Shown here: in pieces, positions 1-11,157 of the stretch
How the letters are laid out: the number at the start of each line of letters is the position of its first letter
Position numbering within the stretch: the stretch's first letter is position 1
Source of the DNA: Congeria kusceri
Lineage: Eukaryota; Mollusca; Bivalvia; Myida; Dreissenidae
Reading direction: 5' to 3'
DNA: 64,000 nt
Assembly: GCA_027627225.1 (NCBI GenBank)
Contig: JAPFQT010000154.1
Location: forward strand, 125,001-189,000
Notes under the pieces: model-generated
Databases searched by the model: none
What the model saw: the letters and a program-made list of their open reading frames with translations, nothing else
What the model was told of the DNA's origin: nothing
Position numbers and translations under genes: made by a program

Positions 1-129
1 AGTAGAAGGAGGAGGAGTAGGAGAAGTAGTAGTTGTTCGATTCAGGAAGAGTAGAAGTAGTAGGAGGAGGAGGACGAGTAGTAGTAGTAGTAGGAGGAGC
101 AGTAGTAGTATTAGTAGTAGGATGAGGAG

Positions 130-165
<36 letters not shown>

Positions 166-548
166 CAGGAGGATGAGGAGGATGTGGAGTAGTAGGAGGA
201 TGAGGAGGAGTAGTAGTAGGATGAGGAGTAGTAGGAGGAGGAGGAGGAGGAGGAGGAGGAGTAGCAGGAGGATGAGGAGGAGGAGGAGATGTAGGAGGAG
301 GAGGAGGAAGAGGAGTAGTAGGAGGAGAAGTAGTAATATTAGTAGTAGGATGAGGAGTAGTAGTCGTAGTAGTAGTAGCAGTAGTAATAGTAGTAGTAGT
401 AGTAGTCGTAGTAGTAGTAGTAGTTGTAGTAGAAGTAGTCGTAGTAGTAGTAGTTGTAGTAGTAGTGGTAATAGTAGTAGTAGAAGTAGTAGTAGTAGTA
501 ATAGTAGTAGTAGTAGTAGTAGCAGCAGCAGCAGCAGCAGCATCAACA
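1..548. repeat. AGT/AGG trinucleotide microsatellite
   Basis: Nearly pure runs of AGT, AGG, AGA and finally AGC triplets, almost all purine apart from the T of AGT. The long arginine/serine-only reading frame across it is a by-product of the triplet period and is not a gene. The array reaches the window edge, so its left end is unknown. Confidence 0.95.
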
Positions 549-1234
549 ATAATTGGATGGTTAGTAGTTAAAGTGTTTGTTTGTTGAAGTAACATTAACA
601 AAAGCTGTAGTTTTTATATTGGTTCGTAATAATTATAACAATTATAAAATTTACCTGTATGTTTAAACCACATTGAGCAAGTTTCGAATTTCAAGGTCAT
701 GGAAATACAATATTCGTGAGTCAATTATGTCTGCTCAAACAAGTTGTGTGTTTTGAGATTTTGAATTGACAGCTTTGAGTCTGAGTCTATATAAATTTTA
801 TTCGCAACAAAGAAAGGCCAATGATAGCAAACTTAAGTGTAAAAAAAAAGGTAATTGTGGAATATTTCATAACGCTCTAACAGCAGATTTTATATATTAA
901 TAGAAATGAGATAAACGTAAAATAGCTGTGTACAAACGAAAGCTTGTAATTCGTGTTGAAAGATTAAATTACTGAGCCGTTTAGGCTACTCTCAAAGAAT
1001 CGAGGCCGATCATATGCGGAAAATGATGTGTGTGGGTTTCGTGGTTCACGGGCACTATTTCGTGCCAAAGCAGCATGCATTTATTTAGTGACATGTCGAA
1101 TGTTGGGACGAAGTTTGGACAGCAAGTGTTTTTAATATTGATGGAATCTTGTGCTGTGGGTTGGGTGCGGGGAGAGACCAAGGTATCCGGAGAAGCTCCA
1201 CCTGTCCTGTATCGTGACCCCCAACCAAACCCAC
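549..1234. other. unassigned AT-rich stretch
   Basis: I see no gene or RNA gene here. The part from about 980 to 1234 may be the body of the SINE whose tRNA-like head follows, but I cannot define its end. Confidence 0.5.
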
Positions 1235-1310
1235 ATGTGCATGCCGGGGCACGGATTTGACCCCGGTCGCATAACTTAGAAGTGGGCCAACCACTCCGCT
1301 AGCGGAACAA
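1235..1310 (-). mobile_element. tRNA-derived SINE head
   Basis: On the minus strand an A-box-like TAGCGGAGTGGTTGG (about 1294-1308) is followed at tRNA-like spacing by a B-box-like GGGTCAAATCC (about 1250-1262) inside a CCGG...CCGG T-arm-like hairpin. Internal Pol III promoter boxes without a clean cloverleaf indicate a SINE rather than a working tRNA gene. Confidence 0.55.
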
Positions 1311-1380
1311 CCTAATTAACTGGACACGCCGCAAAGTAGCGGATCCGCGGTATAGTTTTAACATACAGTTTTCTAAACCT

Positions 1381-1452
1381 AGGGGCCGCAGGTTCGAACA
1401 CCCGATTCACCATAACCTGCGTACTCGTCGTTCGCATGAGACGATAACCGAT
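1381..1452 (+). mobile_element. SINE fragment (B box plus body)
   Basis: The B-box-like GGTTCGAACACCC is followed by the motif CGCATGAGACGATAACCG, which I recognise from tRNA-derived SINEs of molluscs. No A box or tail is visible, so this is a fragment. Confidence 0.5.
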
Positions 1453-1775
1453 ATATATTGTACTATGTTTTAACACCATGTGTCTCATGTATCTTGCATT
1501 ATCTGCCCAAACCCATCTAACAAGTCTTCTGAAACCGATGTCCATACATGTACGAGAACCCCTATGTACTCGAGAAAAACTCACAACACTCCAAAAATGG
1601 TAATTTCCCCATTACAAAATAATATCATATTGAAATATGGCTATACTAGCAATGAAATTATATAAGTATCGAACGTAAAACACATCTAAATCCATTAAAA
1701 TCGCCTATAAAAATGAAATGCGACGACTGTTTTATCGTTTATGAGGTCCTTGAAAGTCTGGCACCAAATAAATCT

Positions 1776-1850
1776 GAGGCATGTCATGAGAAATCCGGGA
1801 CGACATTTTACGCACATGCATTAAGCCCGGTTTTCACACGACACGCCTCA
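1776..1850. mobile_element. short copy of palindromic bivalve MITE
   Basis: The segment starts GAGGCATGTCATGAGAAA and ends CACACGACACGCCTCA, with the ACGCACATGCATTAAGCCC arm between. It matches the ends of the full copy at 62460-62714 with the middle deleted. Confidence 0.7.
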
Positions 1851-1995
1851 TTGTCTACTTCATGAAAATTCCAATGAAAAATTGGCTCTCATGTTAACGA
1901 TCAAGACCACACACACAAAGCTTCATCGGTTATTGTTTTCAATGAATTATACACTCGGTGTCCGTCCAAGCTCCCTTACAAAGTCACCATGGCCC

Positions 1996-2232
1996 GTATT
2001 CACAAAGCTCCTTAGGGAAATATTAAGTAAATTTCTTAAATTCATTAAATAAGTTGTGGCTGTCATTTATATCTCTTCTTAATAGTTCTTATATATAACT
2101 GTTTTAAACTATTAAGTAAAGCTCAGATGTTTCATACTTTACACTTTTGCAAAAAAAGCATTACAGTGATATATAACCTTCACTTAAGTACCAGCTTAAC
2201 TCAAGGAATTTCCGTAAGAGCTTTGTGAATAC
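1996..2232. mobile_element. MITE with GTATTCACAAAGCTC inverted ends
   Basis: The left end GTATTCACAAAGCTC is the reverse complement of the right end GAGCTTTGTGAATAC. The interior is AT-rich and non-coding. Related copies with GTATTC.../...GAATAC ends occur at 35457-35710 and 59023-59245. Confidence 0.75.
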
Positions 2233-2990
2233 CACAAAACTCTTGCTTAATCAAAGAATACCAGCAAAGCTCGTGCATGATCAAAGAATATCAGCAACGT
2301 TCTTGCCTGATCAAAGAATACCAGCAAAGCTCTTGCATGATCAAAGAATACCAGCAAAGCTCTTTCTTGATCACAGAATACCAGCAACGCTCTTGCATGA
2401 TCACAGAATACCAGCAACGCTCTTGCTTGATCACAGAATATCAGCAAAGTTCTTGCTTGATCACAGAATACCAGCAAAGCTCTTGCATGATCAAAGAATA
2501 CCAGCAAAGCTCTTGCATGATCAAAGAATACCAGCAACGATCTTACTTGATCACAGAATACCAGCAAAGCTCTTGCTTGATCACAGAATACCAGCAACGC
2601 TCTTGCTTGATCACAGAATACCATCAAAGCCCTTGCATGATCACAGAATACCAGCAAAGCTCTTGCATGATCACAGAATACCAGCAACGCTCTTGCTTGA
2701 TCACAGAATACCAGCAACGCTCTTGCTTGATCACAGAATACCAGCAAAGCTCTTGCATGATCACAGAATACCAGCAAAGCTCTTGCATGATCACAGAATA
2801 CCAGCAACGCTCTTGCTTGATCAAAGAATACCAGCAAAGCTCTTGCATGATCACAGAATACCAGCAAAGCTCTTGCATGATCAAAGAATACCAGCAACGC
2901 TCTTGCTTGATCACAGAATACCAGCAAAGCTCTTGCTTGATAACAGAATACCAGCAAAGCTCTTGCTTGATCACAGAATACCAGCAAGAA
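2233..2990. repeat. 30-bp minisatellite, about 25 copies
   Basis: The consensus unit is GAATACCAGCAAAGCTC followed by TTGCTTGATCACA, with A/C and T/A variants. Because 30 is a multiple of three, several frames on both strands stay open and give spurious repetitive proteins of about 250-280 codons. The array starts directly at the right end of the MITE at 1996-2232. Confidence 0.95.
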
Positions 2991-3712
2991 CCGGGAAGTG
3001 TGATATCACACTATGTATGTGTTTGCCTTTTAACACAGCATGCTGATAACGGCGATTTCCAGCGATACATTTTGAAACGAAAACTTCCATTAGACGAAGG
3101 GTTAAAATCCACAGCGAATTAGCAGGGTGATGCACAAGCTCCTTTTTGGTTCCCCACTGTTTTGGTTCCCCACTGCTGCCCATCGGGGCTGGCCACAAGA
3201 ATGTTGAATATCTTTTGAAATGGAATACATTTTTTAAACCATTCAAAAGCAAATGAAGAGACCATGTTTAAAACTCTCAATTCAAAGCATTTAAATGATA
3301 AACACACTGGATCAATCAAATTATTACACAATGTTAATGCAATACCCCGGCTCCCCACCCATGCTCCATTTTAACAGCACCCGGAACATAGCATTATCCT
3401 AAATACTCTATAGACCAGATTTCCCGGGTTTTCTTTCAGTCAGTACAATTGAAAAACTTAGTAGTACTGAAATGTTTAAGATTGGCTTAATTAAAATATA
3501 TCAATTACTAAGTTGAACGGAGTGTGTTACTAAATTTTGCAAACCGTTAAACGAAAAATTTGCCTTGCTATTGCACTTTAAATTACATTATATGATAGAA
3601 AGTAGCTATACTAGGACTTTTGTATTACATAAATTTTAAATAAAAGAAATACAATTAGATATTTGATAAAAACTAATTAGCAAATAAGTTTGAAAAAAAA
3701 AAAACCCCAAGT
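2991..3712. other. unassigned stretch
   Basis: AT-rich sequence with one short direct repeat, TTGGTTCCCCACTG, occurring twice near 3147-3175. I see no gene. Confidence 0.5.
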
Positions 3713-3790
3713 GGATATCGAACTCACGACTTAAGAGCCATATGAACAAAGGACAGTTGTCAGTGCTTTAACAAACTGCGATATCCTGCT
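3713..3790 (-). mobile_element. tRNA-like SINE head
   Basis: Read on the minus strand, GGATATCGCAGTTTGTT resembles an acceptor stem plus A box. GAGTTCGATATCC is a B box, and a run of T follows as a Pol III-type stop. The ends GGATATC/GATATCC can pair. I take it as a tRNA-derived SINE or tRNA pseudogene. Confidence 0.55.
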
Positions 3791-4283
3791 TGGTAATAAA
3801 TCCTGTCTAAACTATGGTTATACCAAATATCAATGCTGACGTCAAAATGTAAATGTAAATATGAAAAGGGCCAAACAAACATGACCCTAATTAAAAATTG
3901 ATTTTATCTCAAAATGCCTTCATTCTTTTCCCATCATATATACCATGTTTACACCGTTATTATGTACCAGTATTATAATCTTAATTTCAGATTTTTTTCA
4001 AAGAAATTGCCCCCTTGAGGCCCTTTTCGATGACATAGTCTCTTTAACATAAAGTCTCGATAATTAAATTCTAAATCAGCATGCCCACAACTAACATAAT
4101 AAATATCTTAACTACACTGGAAAAAAATGTGTAAATTAAGTTCATATAAACTGCTCGCTGACAAAATACCCGGGACACTTTTCTATATTGCAAAGTGATC
4201 ACTATTTTGAAATTGTGGTATATTAATTGTAATTCCGTCAATTTGGTATTCAATAGAATTTGGTATTTATCGATTGATCGGGT

Positions 4284-4370
4284 ATATTGTATTGTATTGT
4301 ATTGTATTGTATTGCATTGCATTGCATTGCATTACATTACATTACATTACATTATATTATTACATTATAA
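4284..4370. repeat. pentanucleotide microsatellite
   Basis: Blocks of TATTG, then CATTG, then CATTA follow one another. This looks like a five-base repeat that expanded after successive point changes. Confidence 0.9.
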
Positions 4371-4399
4371 GGCTCAAATAAAATAGTAAAGCGTGCTTT

Positions 4400-4407
4400 A
4401 AACATCC
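4400..4407. repeat. candidate left target-site duplication of outer LINE
   Basis: AAACATCC here recurs directly after the LINE tail at 10868-10875. Eight matching bases are suggestive but short. Confidence 0.5.
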
Positions 4408-4489
4408 TCTCTGTGATGACGCCGGTAAGAGAGCATGGCTTGCGTACGACACCCTGTATGTAAACGGCAAACCAGTGCAGCAGAAGTAA
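4408..4489 (+). pseudogene. C-terminal remnant of LINE ORF1
   Basis: The frame ending at the TAA at 4487-4489 reads DDAGKRAWLAYDTLYVNGK before its last few residues. This resembles the ends of ORF1 nucleic-acid-binding proteins in CR1-like LINEs. Only about 25 residues remain because the element is 5'-truncated. ORF2 begins a few bases downstream. Confidence 0.5.
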
Positions 4490-4492
4490 CAG

Positions 4493-5413
4493 TTGTCGGA
4501 GAGTGGACTTAGGATCCTGGTCTGGAACTGCAACGGCCTAACTTACGATAAACTTACTGACCAAGAATTTGTTAATTTGGTAAAAAATAGTGATATTGCT
4601 ATTCTTTCTGAATCATGGACTAATAATCATTCCGAAATAGATATAGATGGTTATTTATGCCATAATTTATATCGCAAATTTAGACACAGAAAGGCTAAAA
4701 GAAATAGTGGAGGCATTGTTGTTTATGTAAATGAAAAATTGTCTGACGGTATTTCGATCGTAAAAAATAATTTTGATACTATTGTATGGCTTAAAATCGA
4801 CAAAATATTGTTCTCTTTAAATTCCGATATTTACTTATGTGGGCTTTATTTATGGTCAGACGATTCACCTATTGCTAATATTGTCGATAGCGACCTATTT
4901 GATGTTTTATATAACGATGTGTTTTATTATGAACAGTATGGTAAAGTACTTATGGCAGGTGATTGGAATGCTAGAACGGGTAATCGTTATGATTATATTC
5001 CATTCGATGTTATCAATAGTGCCATTGATTTTGATTTTTATACACCAGATATTTCCAGTGGTCGGGCCTCAGTTGAGGAGGTTTGTAATTGACGGGGAAA
5101 TCGAATGCTCGATTTTTGCGAAGCGGCCTCGTTACGCATCGCTAACGGTCGAATCGGCGATACCGGCTCGTTTACATATTTTAGTAAACAAACATGTAGT
5201 ACAATAGACTACTTGGTTTTGAGCGACAAAGATTTCTCATTTATAAATAAATTTAAAGTTTTGCCATTTAACACGTTCAGTGACCATGCGCCGTTATATT
5301 TTGAACTTGATGTAAACTCGCTACATGTAGATAATTCTTTGAATGTTACACCGGTAATGGATTACACAATAAATGGTGTGACGAACATAAACCTAATTTT
5401 AGACGGGTTATAA
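4493..5413 (+). pseudogene. LINE ORF2, APE-type endonuclease domain (broken)
   Basis: This encodes the endonuclease that nicks target DNA for target-primed reverse transcription. Visible motifs are VWNCNGL near the start, SESW at about residue 41, GDWNART (the GDFN-type motif) at about 4960-4980, and FSDHAPL (the catalytic SDH) at about 5276-5296. A TGA at 5090-5092 interrupts the frame between the GDWNART and SDH halves, and the same frame continues on both sides, so it is a simple nonsense change. A second stop at 5411-5413 and a frame shift separate it from the reverse transcriptase. Confidence 0.85.
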
Positions 5414-5442
5414 TCTCTAAATTACCTGACTTTAACGGAATC

Positions 5443-7055
5443 TTGAATACCGGTGACATCTTAGACGGCAACAGTATTGATAATTCGGTAGATAGTTTTG
5501 CATCGCTAATTGAAAACGCGGCCAATCCATATTTCTGTCAAAAGCGAAATGCACGATTGTCGTGCTCAATAAACAATAACAAAGACTGGTTCGATTCTGA
5601 ATGCGCGAACGCAAAACATTATTATTTGGTTGCTTTGAACACTTTCAATAAAAATAAAACCCGAACGAATAGAATAGCATTGAGCGAAATTAACGGAGTT
5701 ATAAGGTACTTGTACGGAAAAAGAAAAGGCATTATAAAATAAATAAGTCGCGTGAGTTGTGCGATCTTCGAAAATACAAACCCAAACAGTTTTGGAATCA
5801 CTTTCGATCGAGAGGCAATAATGGATCTAGCAGCATATTACCAAACGAATTCCGAGAATATTTTTCAAATTTATTTAATGATGTAAAGGCTACACGTTTA
5901 GACGATGTCGAAAGTTTTAACGATGCCAATGATCTCAACATAAATAACCCAACTTTTCTATCCTTAAATGTTCCTATTACGACGGACGAAGTTTTGAGGG
6001 CAATTAAACGTTTAAAACGTAACAAATCTCCATGTCCAGTTGATAATTTATTGAATGAATTTATTATCGAGACGTCGGATATATTGATAGGTCATATTAC
6101 GGATTGCTTTAACAAGATATTTGATTCTGGTCATTTTCCGAAAGCTTGGTCTTATGGTTATATCGTGCCATTACATAAGAAAGGGGACAAAAATAACCCT
6201 AACAATTATAGGGGGATAACTCTCCTTAGCAACTTTGGTAAACTATTTACCAGCGTACTTACAAAGCGAGCCGAAAAATGGGCCGAAGAAAATAAAATAC
6301 ATATTGATGCACAGTTTGGTTTTCGGCCCGGAGTAAGCACTGTCGACGCTATTTTTACATTACACTCTTTAGTTGAATATATACTATCAAAAAATTCACG
6401 CCTGTATTGCGCATTTATAGATCTAAAGAAAGCATTTGATTCTGTTTACCGTAATGCTTTATGGTTTAAACTTTTCAATATGGGTTTAGATGGTAAACTT
6501 CTGTCAATTTTCAAACACATGTATTCTACAGTTAAATCTTGCATGAAACATTGTAATACGTTTTCGGATTTCTTTGATATATCCGTCGGTTTAAGACATG
6601 GGCAAAACAATTCACCGATCCTGTTCGCATTATTTTAAAAAGACATTGAATCGAATATTAAACATGATACGGAAGGCGATTTCGGTATTAACTTGTTTGA
6701 TTTGTCATTAGTCATTTTACTCTTTGCCGATGACATGGTCTTGATCGGAAATTCAGTTGAGGAGTTACAAACAAGTCTTAAAAATTTATTTACTTATCGT
6801 GAAAAATGGGGTTTAGAAGTAAATACCGAGAAAACAAAAACTATGGTCTTTAGAAAACGTGGCCAAATAAAAAATACCGAAAAATGGTCTTACAATAATA
6901 TAGAATTACAAAATGTTTATAATTTCAATTATCTCGGAGTAGTATTTAATTACACAGGAGGTTTTCAGCAAAATAGTCAGCAGGTTATCGGAAAGGCAGT
7001 AAAGGCACAAAACGTTTTGTACATACAGGCAATACCAAACGTAAAAATAAATATG
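5443..7055 (+). pseudogene. LINE ORF2, linker and reverse transcriptase (broken)
   Basis: A linker (5443-5742) lies in one frame, and the reverse transcriptase from about 5745 lies in another. RT motifs are HKKGDKNNPNNYRGITLL (about 6175-6228), FGFRPGVSTVDA, IDLKKAFDSV and LLFADDMVLIG (about 6720-6750, the FADD catalytic pair). A TAA at 6636-6638 falls between FALF and KDIES, where intact elements have an uninterrupted F-x-x-D-I segment. The frame runs into the inner LINE at 7056. Confidence 0.88.
7045..7055. repeat. left target-site duplication of inner LINE
   Basis: AAATAAATATG here and at 9616-9626 flank the inner LINE. The similarity extends further left (AAACGTAAAAA against AAATGTAAA) with a two-base A-run difference. 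Confidence 0.8.
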
Positions 7056-9382
7056 TGAAGAAATCCTTGTGGTTTAATGAGGCATGCAGAAAAAACAAAA
7101 AAGAGTTCTATGAATGTAGGAGAATCTCTAAACGTTATCCCTGTGCCGCAAACAAGATTAGATTTTTAGATGCCAGAAACAAATATTGCTGCGTTAAAAG
7201 GGAAGCAAAACGCGAATATTACAATAAAGAAAAACATACATTAGCAAAGTTAAGCAAAAACAATCCAAAACATTTTTGGCGATATATAAACAAATATAAA
7301 AATAAAAATATTTCAAACAGTAATGATATCAACATGGATCAATTTTTAAACCATTTTAGACAATCATCGAATACTGCACATAGTACATTTAATGCTAATG
7401 ACACTAATGACTTGAATTCGTCGCCTTCCGTTGAAACGCTTGATTGTGCTTTTACTGAAGACGAAATAAGAAACACGATTTCTAACATGAAGCGTAATAA
7501 AAGCTGTGACTTGTTCAACAATGTAGCCGATTTCTTTATTGATTCGAAAGATTTTATCGTACCATATTTAACTATAATATTTAATTACATTTTTGATCGT
7601 GGTATTTATCCAGATTCTTGGTGTAAAGGTGCTATAATACCAATATTTAAAAAAGGCGATAAGAAGGATCCTTCCAATTATAGAGGAATCACTCTTGTTA
7701 ACGTAATTTCAAAAATATATTCATTATGTTTACGAAACAGAATTAACAACTGGTGTGAGGAAGAAAATGTACTTAATCCACTTCAATTCGGTTTTAGAGA
7801 CAAACGAAGTACAACCGATTGTATTTATATCTTACACAGCATTATACAAAATGTACTATTGCAGAAACACAAGTTATATTGTGTTTTCATTGATTATGAA
7901 AAGGCATTTGATACAGTTATACACGAAGCTTTATGGATAAAATTGATTGAATCTGGTCATAGTTGCAAAATGATAACAATGATAAAAAGTATATATGCAA
8001 ATGTTAAATCATGTATAAAAAACACTCAGGATTCGTCATATTCCGACTTCTTTAATGTCTCTCTTGGTGTTAAACAAGGGGAACCCCTGTCACCTCTACT
8101 TTTTATATTGTTTATAAATGATATTAAAGATTGTATTAATGTTCAAAATTTTACAAATGATGATTTGCATTTGCTTTCTGTTTTTATGCTATTATTTGCG
8201 GATGATATTGTTTTATATACTACTAACCCAGTAAGTCTTCAGAACCAACTTAACGAAATATACCTTTATTCTTCTAAATGGGGTCTTAAAATAAACGTTA
8301 ATAAAACGAAAATATGCATATTTGAAAAACGAAAAAGCAGGTGCAACTATTCATGGTCAGTAAATAATGAACGTATTGTAATTGTTGATAGTTTTGTGTA
8401 TTTGGGTGTAAAATTTCACTACACTGGAAATATGTCCAACACTGTAAAAATATTAAATGAACAAGCACTAAGAGCATATCATCATCTTGTATCTATTTTT
8501 AGCCGTGTCAAATTAGATATCAAAACCAAACTAGCTCTATTTGATTCTTTAGTAACACCAATTATACTATATGGTTCTGAAGTATGGGGCATTTATGACA
8601 ACCCTGATATTGATAAATTACATTACAAATTCTGCAAAAATATTCTTTGTGTAAAACAATCTACTTCTAACTATGCTGTACTCGGTGAATTGGGTAGATT
8701 CCCTTTAGCCGTTATATGTAAACTTAGGGCATTACGTTATTGGATGAAAATTGTAAATAACAACAACTCATTATTATACAAAGTGTTCATGGATCAGATC
8801 AATATATTAACTAATTTCAATTGTACGAACAACAAACTATGGTGCAAATCTTTGAAATCAACTTTAGACAACCTAGGTTTTGGCTTTATGCTTAATACAC
8901 CAGATATCACAGGTGACATTGCATACATGGTAACTCAAAGACTAAAAGATCAATTTGTACAAGAGTGGAATGATAAATTAGCATCACAGCCCAAAATGGA
9001 ATTCTACTTAAAATTTAAAAAAAGCTTCGAATATGAAAAATACCTTGATTGCATTCCCATTGAAAAGGCCAGAATTCATATGAGCAAATTTCGATTAAGT
9101 TCTCATTGTCTTGAAATAGAAGTTGGCAGATATAATAGATTAACCCGACAAGAACGCAAGTGTAAACTTTGTAACCAAAATGTATGTGAATCAGAATATC
9201 ACTTTTTACTGTGTTGTCCATTATATAACATATTGCGTACAAAATATAATATCAGGACATCCTGGGCTAACATAAATAAATTCATTTCAATGATGTCTAG
9301 CACAAATGTTATAAAACTCAAAAACATGTCAAAATTTTTGGTAGAAGCTTTCAAACTTAGATGTGAGAATATAATCGTTTAG
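7055..9382 (+). CDS. LINE reverse transcriptase, intact frame, endonuclease missing
   Basis: A 775-codon open frame. In order it shows a linker, the NYRGITL motif (about residue 208), FGFRDKRSTTD (about 246), FIDYEKAFDTV (about 279), GVKQGEPLSPLLF (about 337), FADDIVLY (about 381, catalytic DD) and a thumb-like region with WGLKINVNKTK and YLGVKFHYTG. A C-terminal CKLCN...CESEYHFLLCC cysteine/histidine motif sits at about 700-720. The nominal GTG start is only where host sequence joins the truncated element, so no native start codon exists. Lack of stops or shifts against the outer copy points to a recent insertion. It cannot transpose by itself without the endonuclease domain. Confidence 0.9.
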   Translation: MKKSLWFNEACRKNKKEFYECRRISKRYPCAANKIRFLDARNKYCCVKREAKREYYNKEKHTLAKLSKNNPKHFWRYINKYKNKNISNSNDINMDQFLNHFRQSSNTAHSTFNANDTNDLNSSPSVETLDCAFTEDEIRNTISNMKRNKSCDLFNNVADFFIDSKDFIVPYLTIIFNYIFDRGIYPDSWCKGAIIPIFKKGDKKDPSNYRGITLVNVISKIYSLCLRNRINNWCEEENVLNPLQFGFRDKRSTTDCIYILHSIIQNVLLQKHKLYCVFIDYEKAFDTVIHEALWIKLIESGHSCKMITMIKSIYANVKSCIKNTQDSSYSDFFNVSLGVKQGEPLSPLLFILFINDIKDCINVQNFTNDDLHLLSVFMLLFADDIVLYTTNPVSLQNQLNEIYLYSSKWGLKINVNKTKICIFEKRKSRCNYSWSVNNERIVIVDSFVYLGVKFHYTGNMSNTVKILNEQALRAYHHLVSIFSRVKLDIKTKLALFDSLVTPIILYGSEVWGIYDNPDIDKLHYKFCKNILCVKQSTSNYAVLGELGRFPLAVICKLRALRYWMKIVNNNNSLLYKVFMDQINILTNFNCTNNKLWCKSLKSTLDNLGFGFMLNTPDITGDIAYMVTQRLKDQFVQEWNDKLASQPKMEFYLKFKKSFEYEKYLDCIPIEKARIHMSKFRLSSHCLEIEVGRYNRLTRQERKCKLCNQNVCESEYHFLLCCPLYNILRTKYNIRTSWANINKFISMMSSTNVIKLKNMSKFLVEAFKLRCENIIV

Positions 9383-9615
9383 CTGCTTCTTAATTGCTTG
9401 TTTACTAACAAAAACGTACTATATTGTAATATGTACTGTTACTGTTTGTTTATATGCAAATGTTTCTTGAATCTCATATGTATTCATCTTTAAATACGTT
9501 ATAGTGTATGATTCCCTGTCTCGGCCATACTTTTTTGCATTTGTGTATATGTATTTGGCCAAAGCCAGTTTGCCGGATTGCCAATAAACTTTTGACTTTG
9601 ACTTTGATTAAATGT
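7056..9615 (+). mobile_element. younger 5'-truncated LINE nested in the outer LINE
   Basis: The element begins abruptly in the region after the endonuclease and continues through an undamaged reverse transcriptase frame. It ends with a polyadenylation-like CCAATAAA and a (TTTGAC)n tail near 9586-9608. It is flanked by an 11-bp or longer target-site duplication and lies in the same orientation as its host. Removing it joins the outer reverse transcriptase to its C-terminal part. Confidence 0.9.
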
Positions 9616-9626
9616 AAATAAATATG
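9616..9626. repeat. right target-site duplication of inner LINE
   Basis: AAATAAATATG, identical to 7045-7055. Confidence 0.8.
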
Positions 9627-10508
9627 ACGTCACTCCTCGTATTGCTTTGCAGTTATTTGACGCCTTTGTAACTGCGACATTAAATTACTCTTGTGCGGTT
9701 TGGGGTTTTGGTAAATCGAATGATATCGAACGGGTACACTTGAAATATTGCAAATCAGTATTAGGTGTTAAACAAAGCACTTGTACTGCAGCTGTTTATT
9801 CAGAACTAGGACGGTATCCTATATATATTCAACAATATGTCCAAATAATAAAATTCTGGTTACATATTTTGTATTCAGAAAATGTTGTTATTAAAACAGC
9901 ATATTATACATCACTAGATTTATACGAGAAAGGATACAAGTCATGGGCCTCGAGGGTGCACACTCTTTTAAATGAGTATGGTTTTAGCGACGTTTGGGCA
10001 AATCCTTTTAAATATAGCCTAAACGAATTTGTGCAAATATTTAAACGTAGAATGATTGATTGTTTTTTACAGAAACTTAGAACCGACATCGATTCTAGTG
10101 CTTTATTAAACCATCTATACATACATTTAACAAATTCGTTTGAACCAGCACTTTATCTTGATAAACTGTTTAGTAAGACTTACCGCCGCGCTTTGTCTCG
10201 CCTTCGATTATCATCGCATGGTTTAAGGATAGAAAACGGGTCGATATGGTTCGGATAGACTTCCGAGAGAGGAGAGGACATGCTTACTGTGCAACAGTCA
10301 CGATATTGAGGATGAATTCCATTTTATCATTATTTGTAATTGTTATACAGAATTACGCCACCGCTTTTTGAAAAGGTATTATTATAATAGACCGAGTATG
10401 TTCAAATTCATTCAGCTTATTAAAACCACGAATAAATCTGAACTAATAGGTTTATCTAAATATATCTATTTCGCAAATAAACATAGGATCGACTTAATTA
10501 ATATGTAA
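9627..10508 (+). pseudogene. outer LINE ORF2, C-terminal part
   Basis: The frame resumes with ALQLFDAFVTATLNYSCAVWG, the region that follows the RT in these elements. It runs to about 10258, where a shift occurs. Another frame then carries ERTCLLCNSHDIEDEFHF (about 10275-10325), the C-terminal Cys/His motif, and stops at the TAA at 10506-10508. It matches the inner element's C-terminus in layout but differs in sequence, so the two are different subfamilies. Confidence 0.85.
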
Positions 10509-10867
10509 CATCACTTTTTGCTGGATGTTAATCTTAAGCGCCAAGTTACAAATGTGTTTTTCTTCTTTTTAAATATAATTTCTGTTATTGAATGCCACGA
10601 ATATTGTCAAATCAATGACATGTATTGTATGCTAAGCTTGTCGTTGTTGTTTGTATCTTTTTAAAGGAATGCTTAAATGTGTATTTATCAGTAGTAAATA
10701 TTAAACACACATCGAATATTTAAGAACATTCTCCAAAAGTAAGCTAAATTTTATCAATCACATTCCCTTGACATGCTATTTCATTGAAATATGTACTATG
10801 TTTATATGGCTATGTACTGATTGTATTCGCCAATAAAATTGTCTGTCTGTCTATCTGTCTGTGATGC

Positions 10868-10875
10868 AAACATCC
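10868..10875. repeat. candidate right target-site duplication of outer LINE
   Basis: AAACATCC directly after the TGTC-rich LINE tail, matching 4400-4407. Confidence 0.5.
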
Positions 10876-11157
10876 CAACACTCTCTAACAGTTCTGTAAT
10901 TTGTCAATATTGCGTCATAAGAACATCGCCCCGATTACCAGTTATGTTTGGCGAAGGAACACACTTTTTTTCCGAACATCACTTTATAGTTGTGGAACAT
11001 TTATACTTACCATTACTGGAAATGTCTAGTAACACACTAATGGTCAAAAAAATGCCATTGATAGTCCGCATTTTATTCACAATCACTATACTCCGGCCAT
11101 TGCATGTCACACACCCCGAATGAAAGCATATGCACATACAGAGATGACTATCGATTT

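Larger units (their letters stand above)
4408..10867 (+). mobile_element. 5'-truncated, decayed APE-type LINE (outer element)
   Basis: A non-LTR retrotransposon runs from the end of ORF1 through endonuclease, reverse transcriptase and a C-terminal cysteine motif. It ends in AATAAAATTGTCTGTCTGTC, a short-tandem-repeat tail. The reading frame is broken by several stops and shifts and is split by the younger LINE at 7056-9615, after which the outer element resumes in the same order. The tail and domain order suggest the CR1/Jockey-like group of LINEs, but I do not assign a clade. Confidence 0.85.

Noticed and set aside
122..571. Arg/Ser-rich 149-codon frame
   Set aside because: It is a trinucleotide repeat read in frame, with no splice or promoter context.
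2225..3122. Repetitive frames of 246-281 codons on both strands
   Set aside because: The 30-bp array is open in several frames on both strands at once, which coding DNA does not show.
5090..5092. TGA in the LINE endonuclease as a recoded selenocysteine
   Set aside because: The element has other stops and shifts, and no cysteine is conserved at this position, so a nonsense mutation is the simple explanation.
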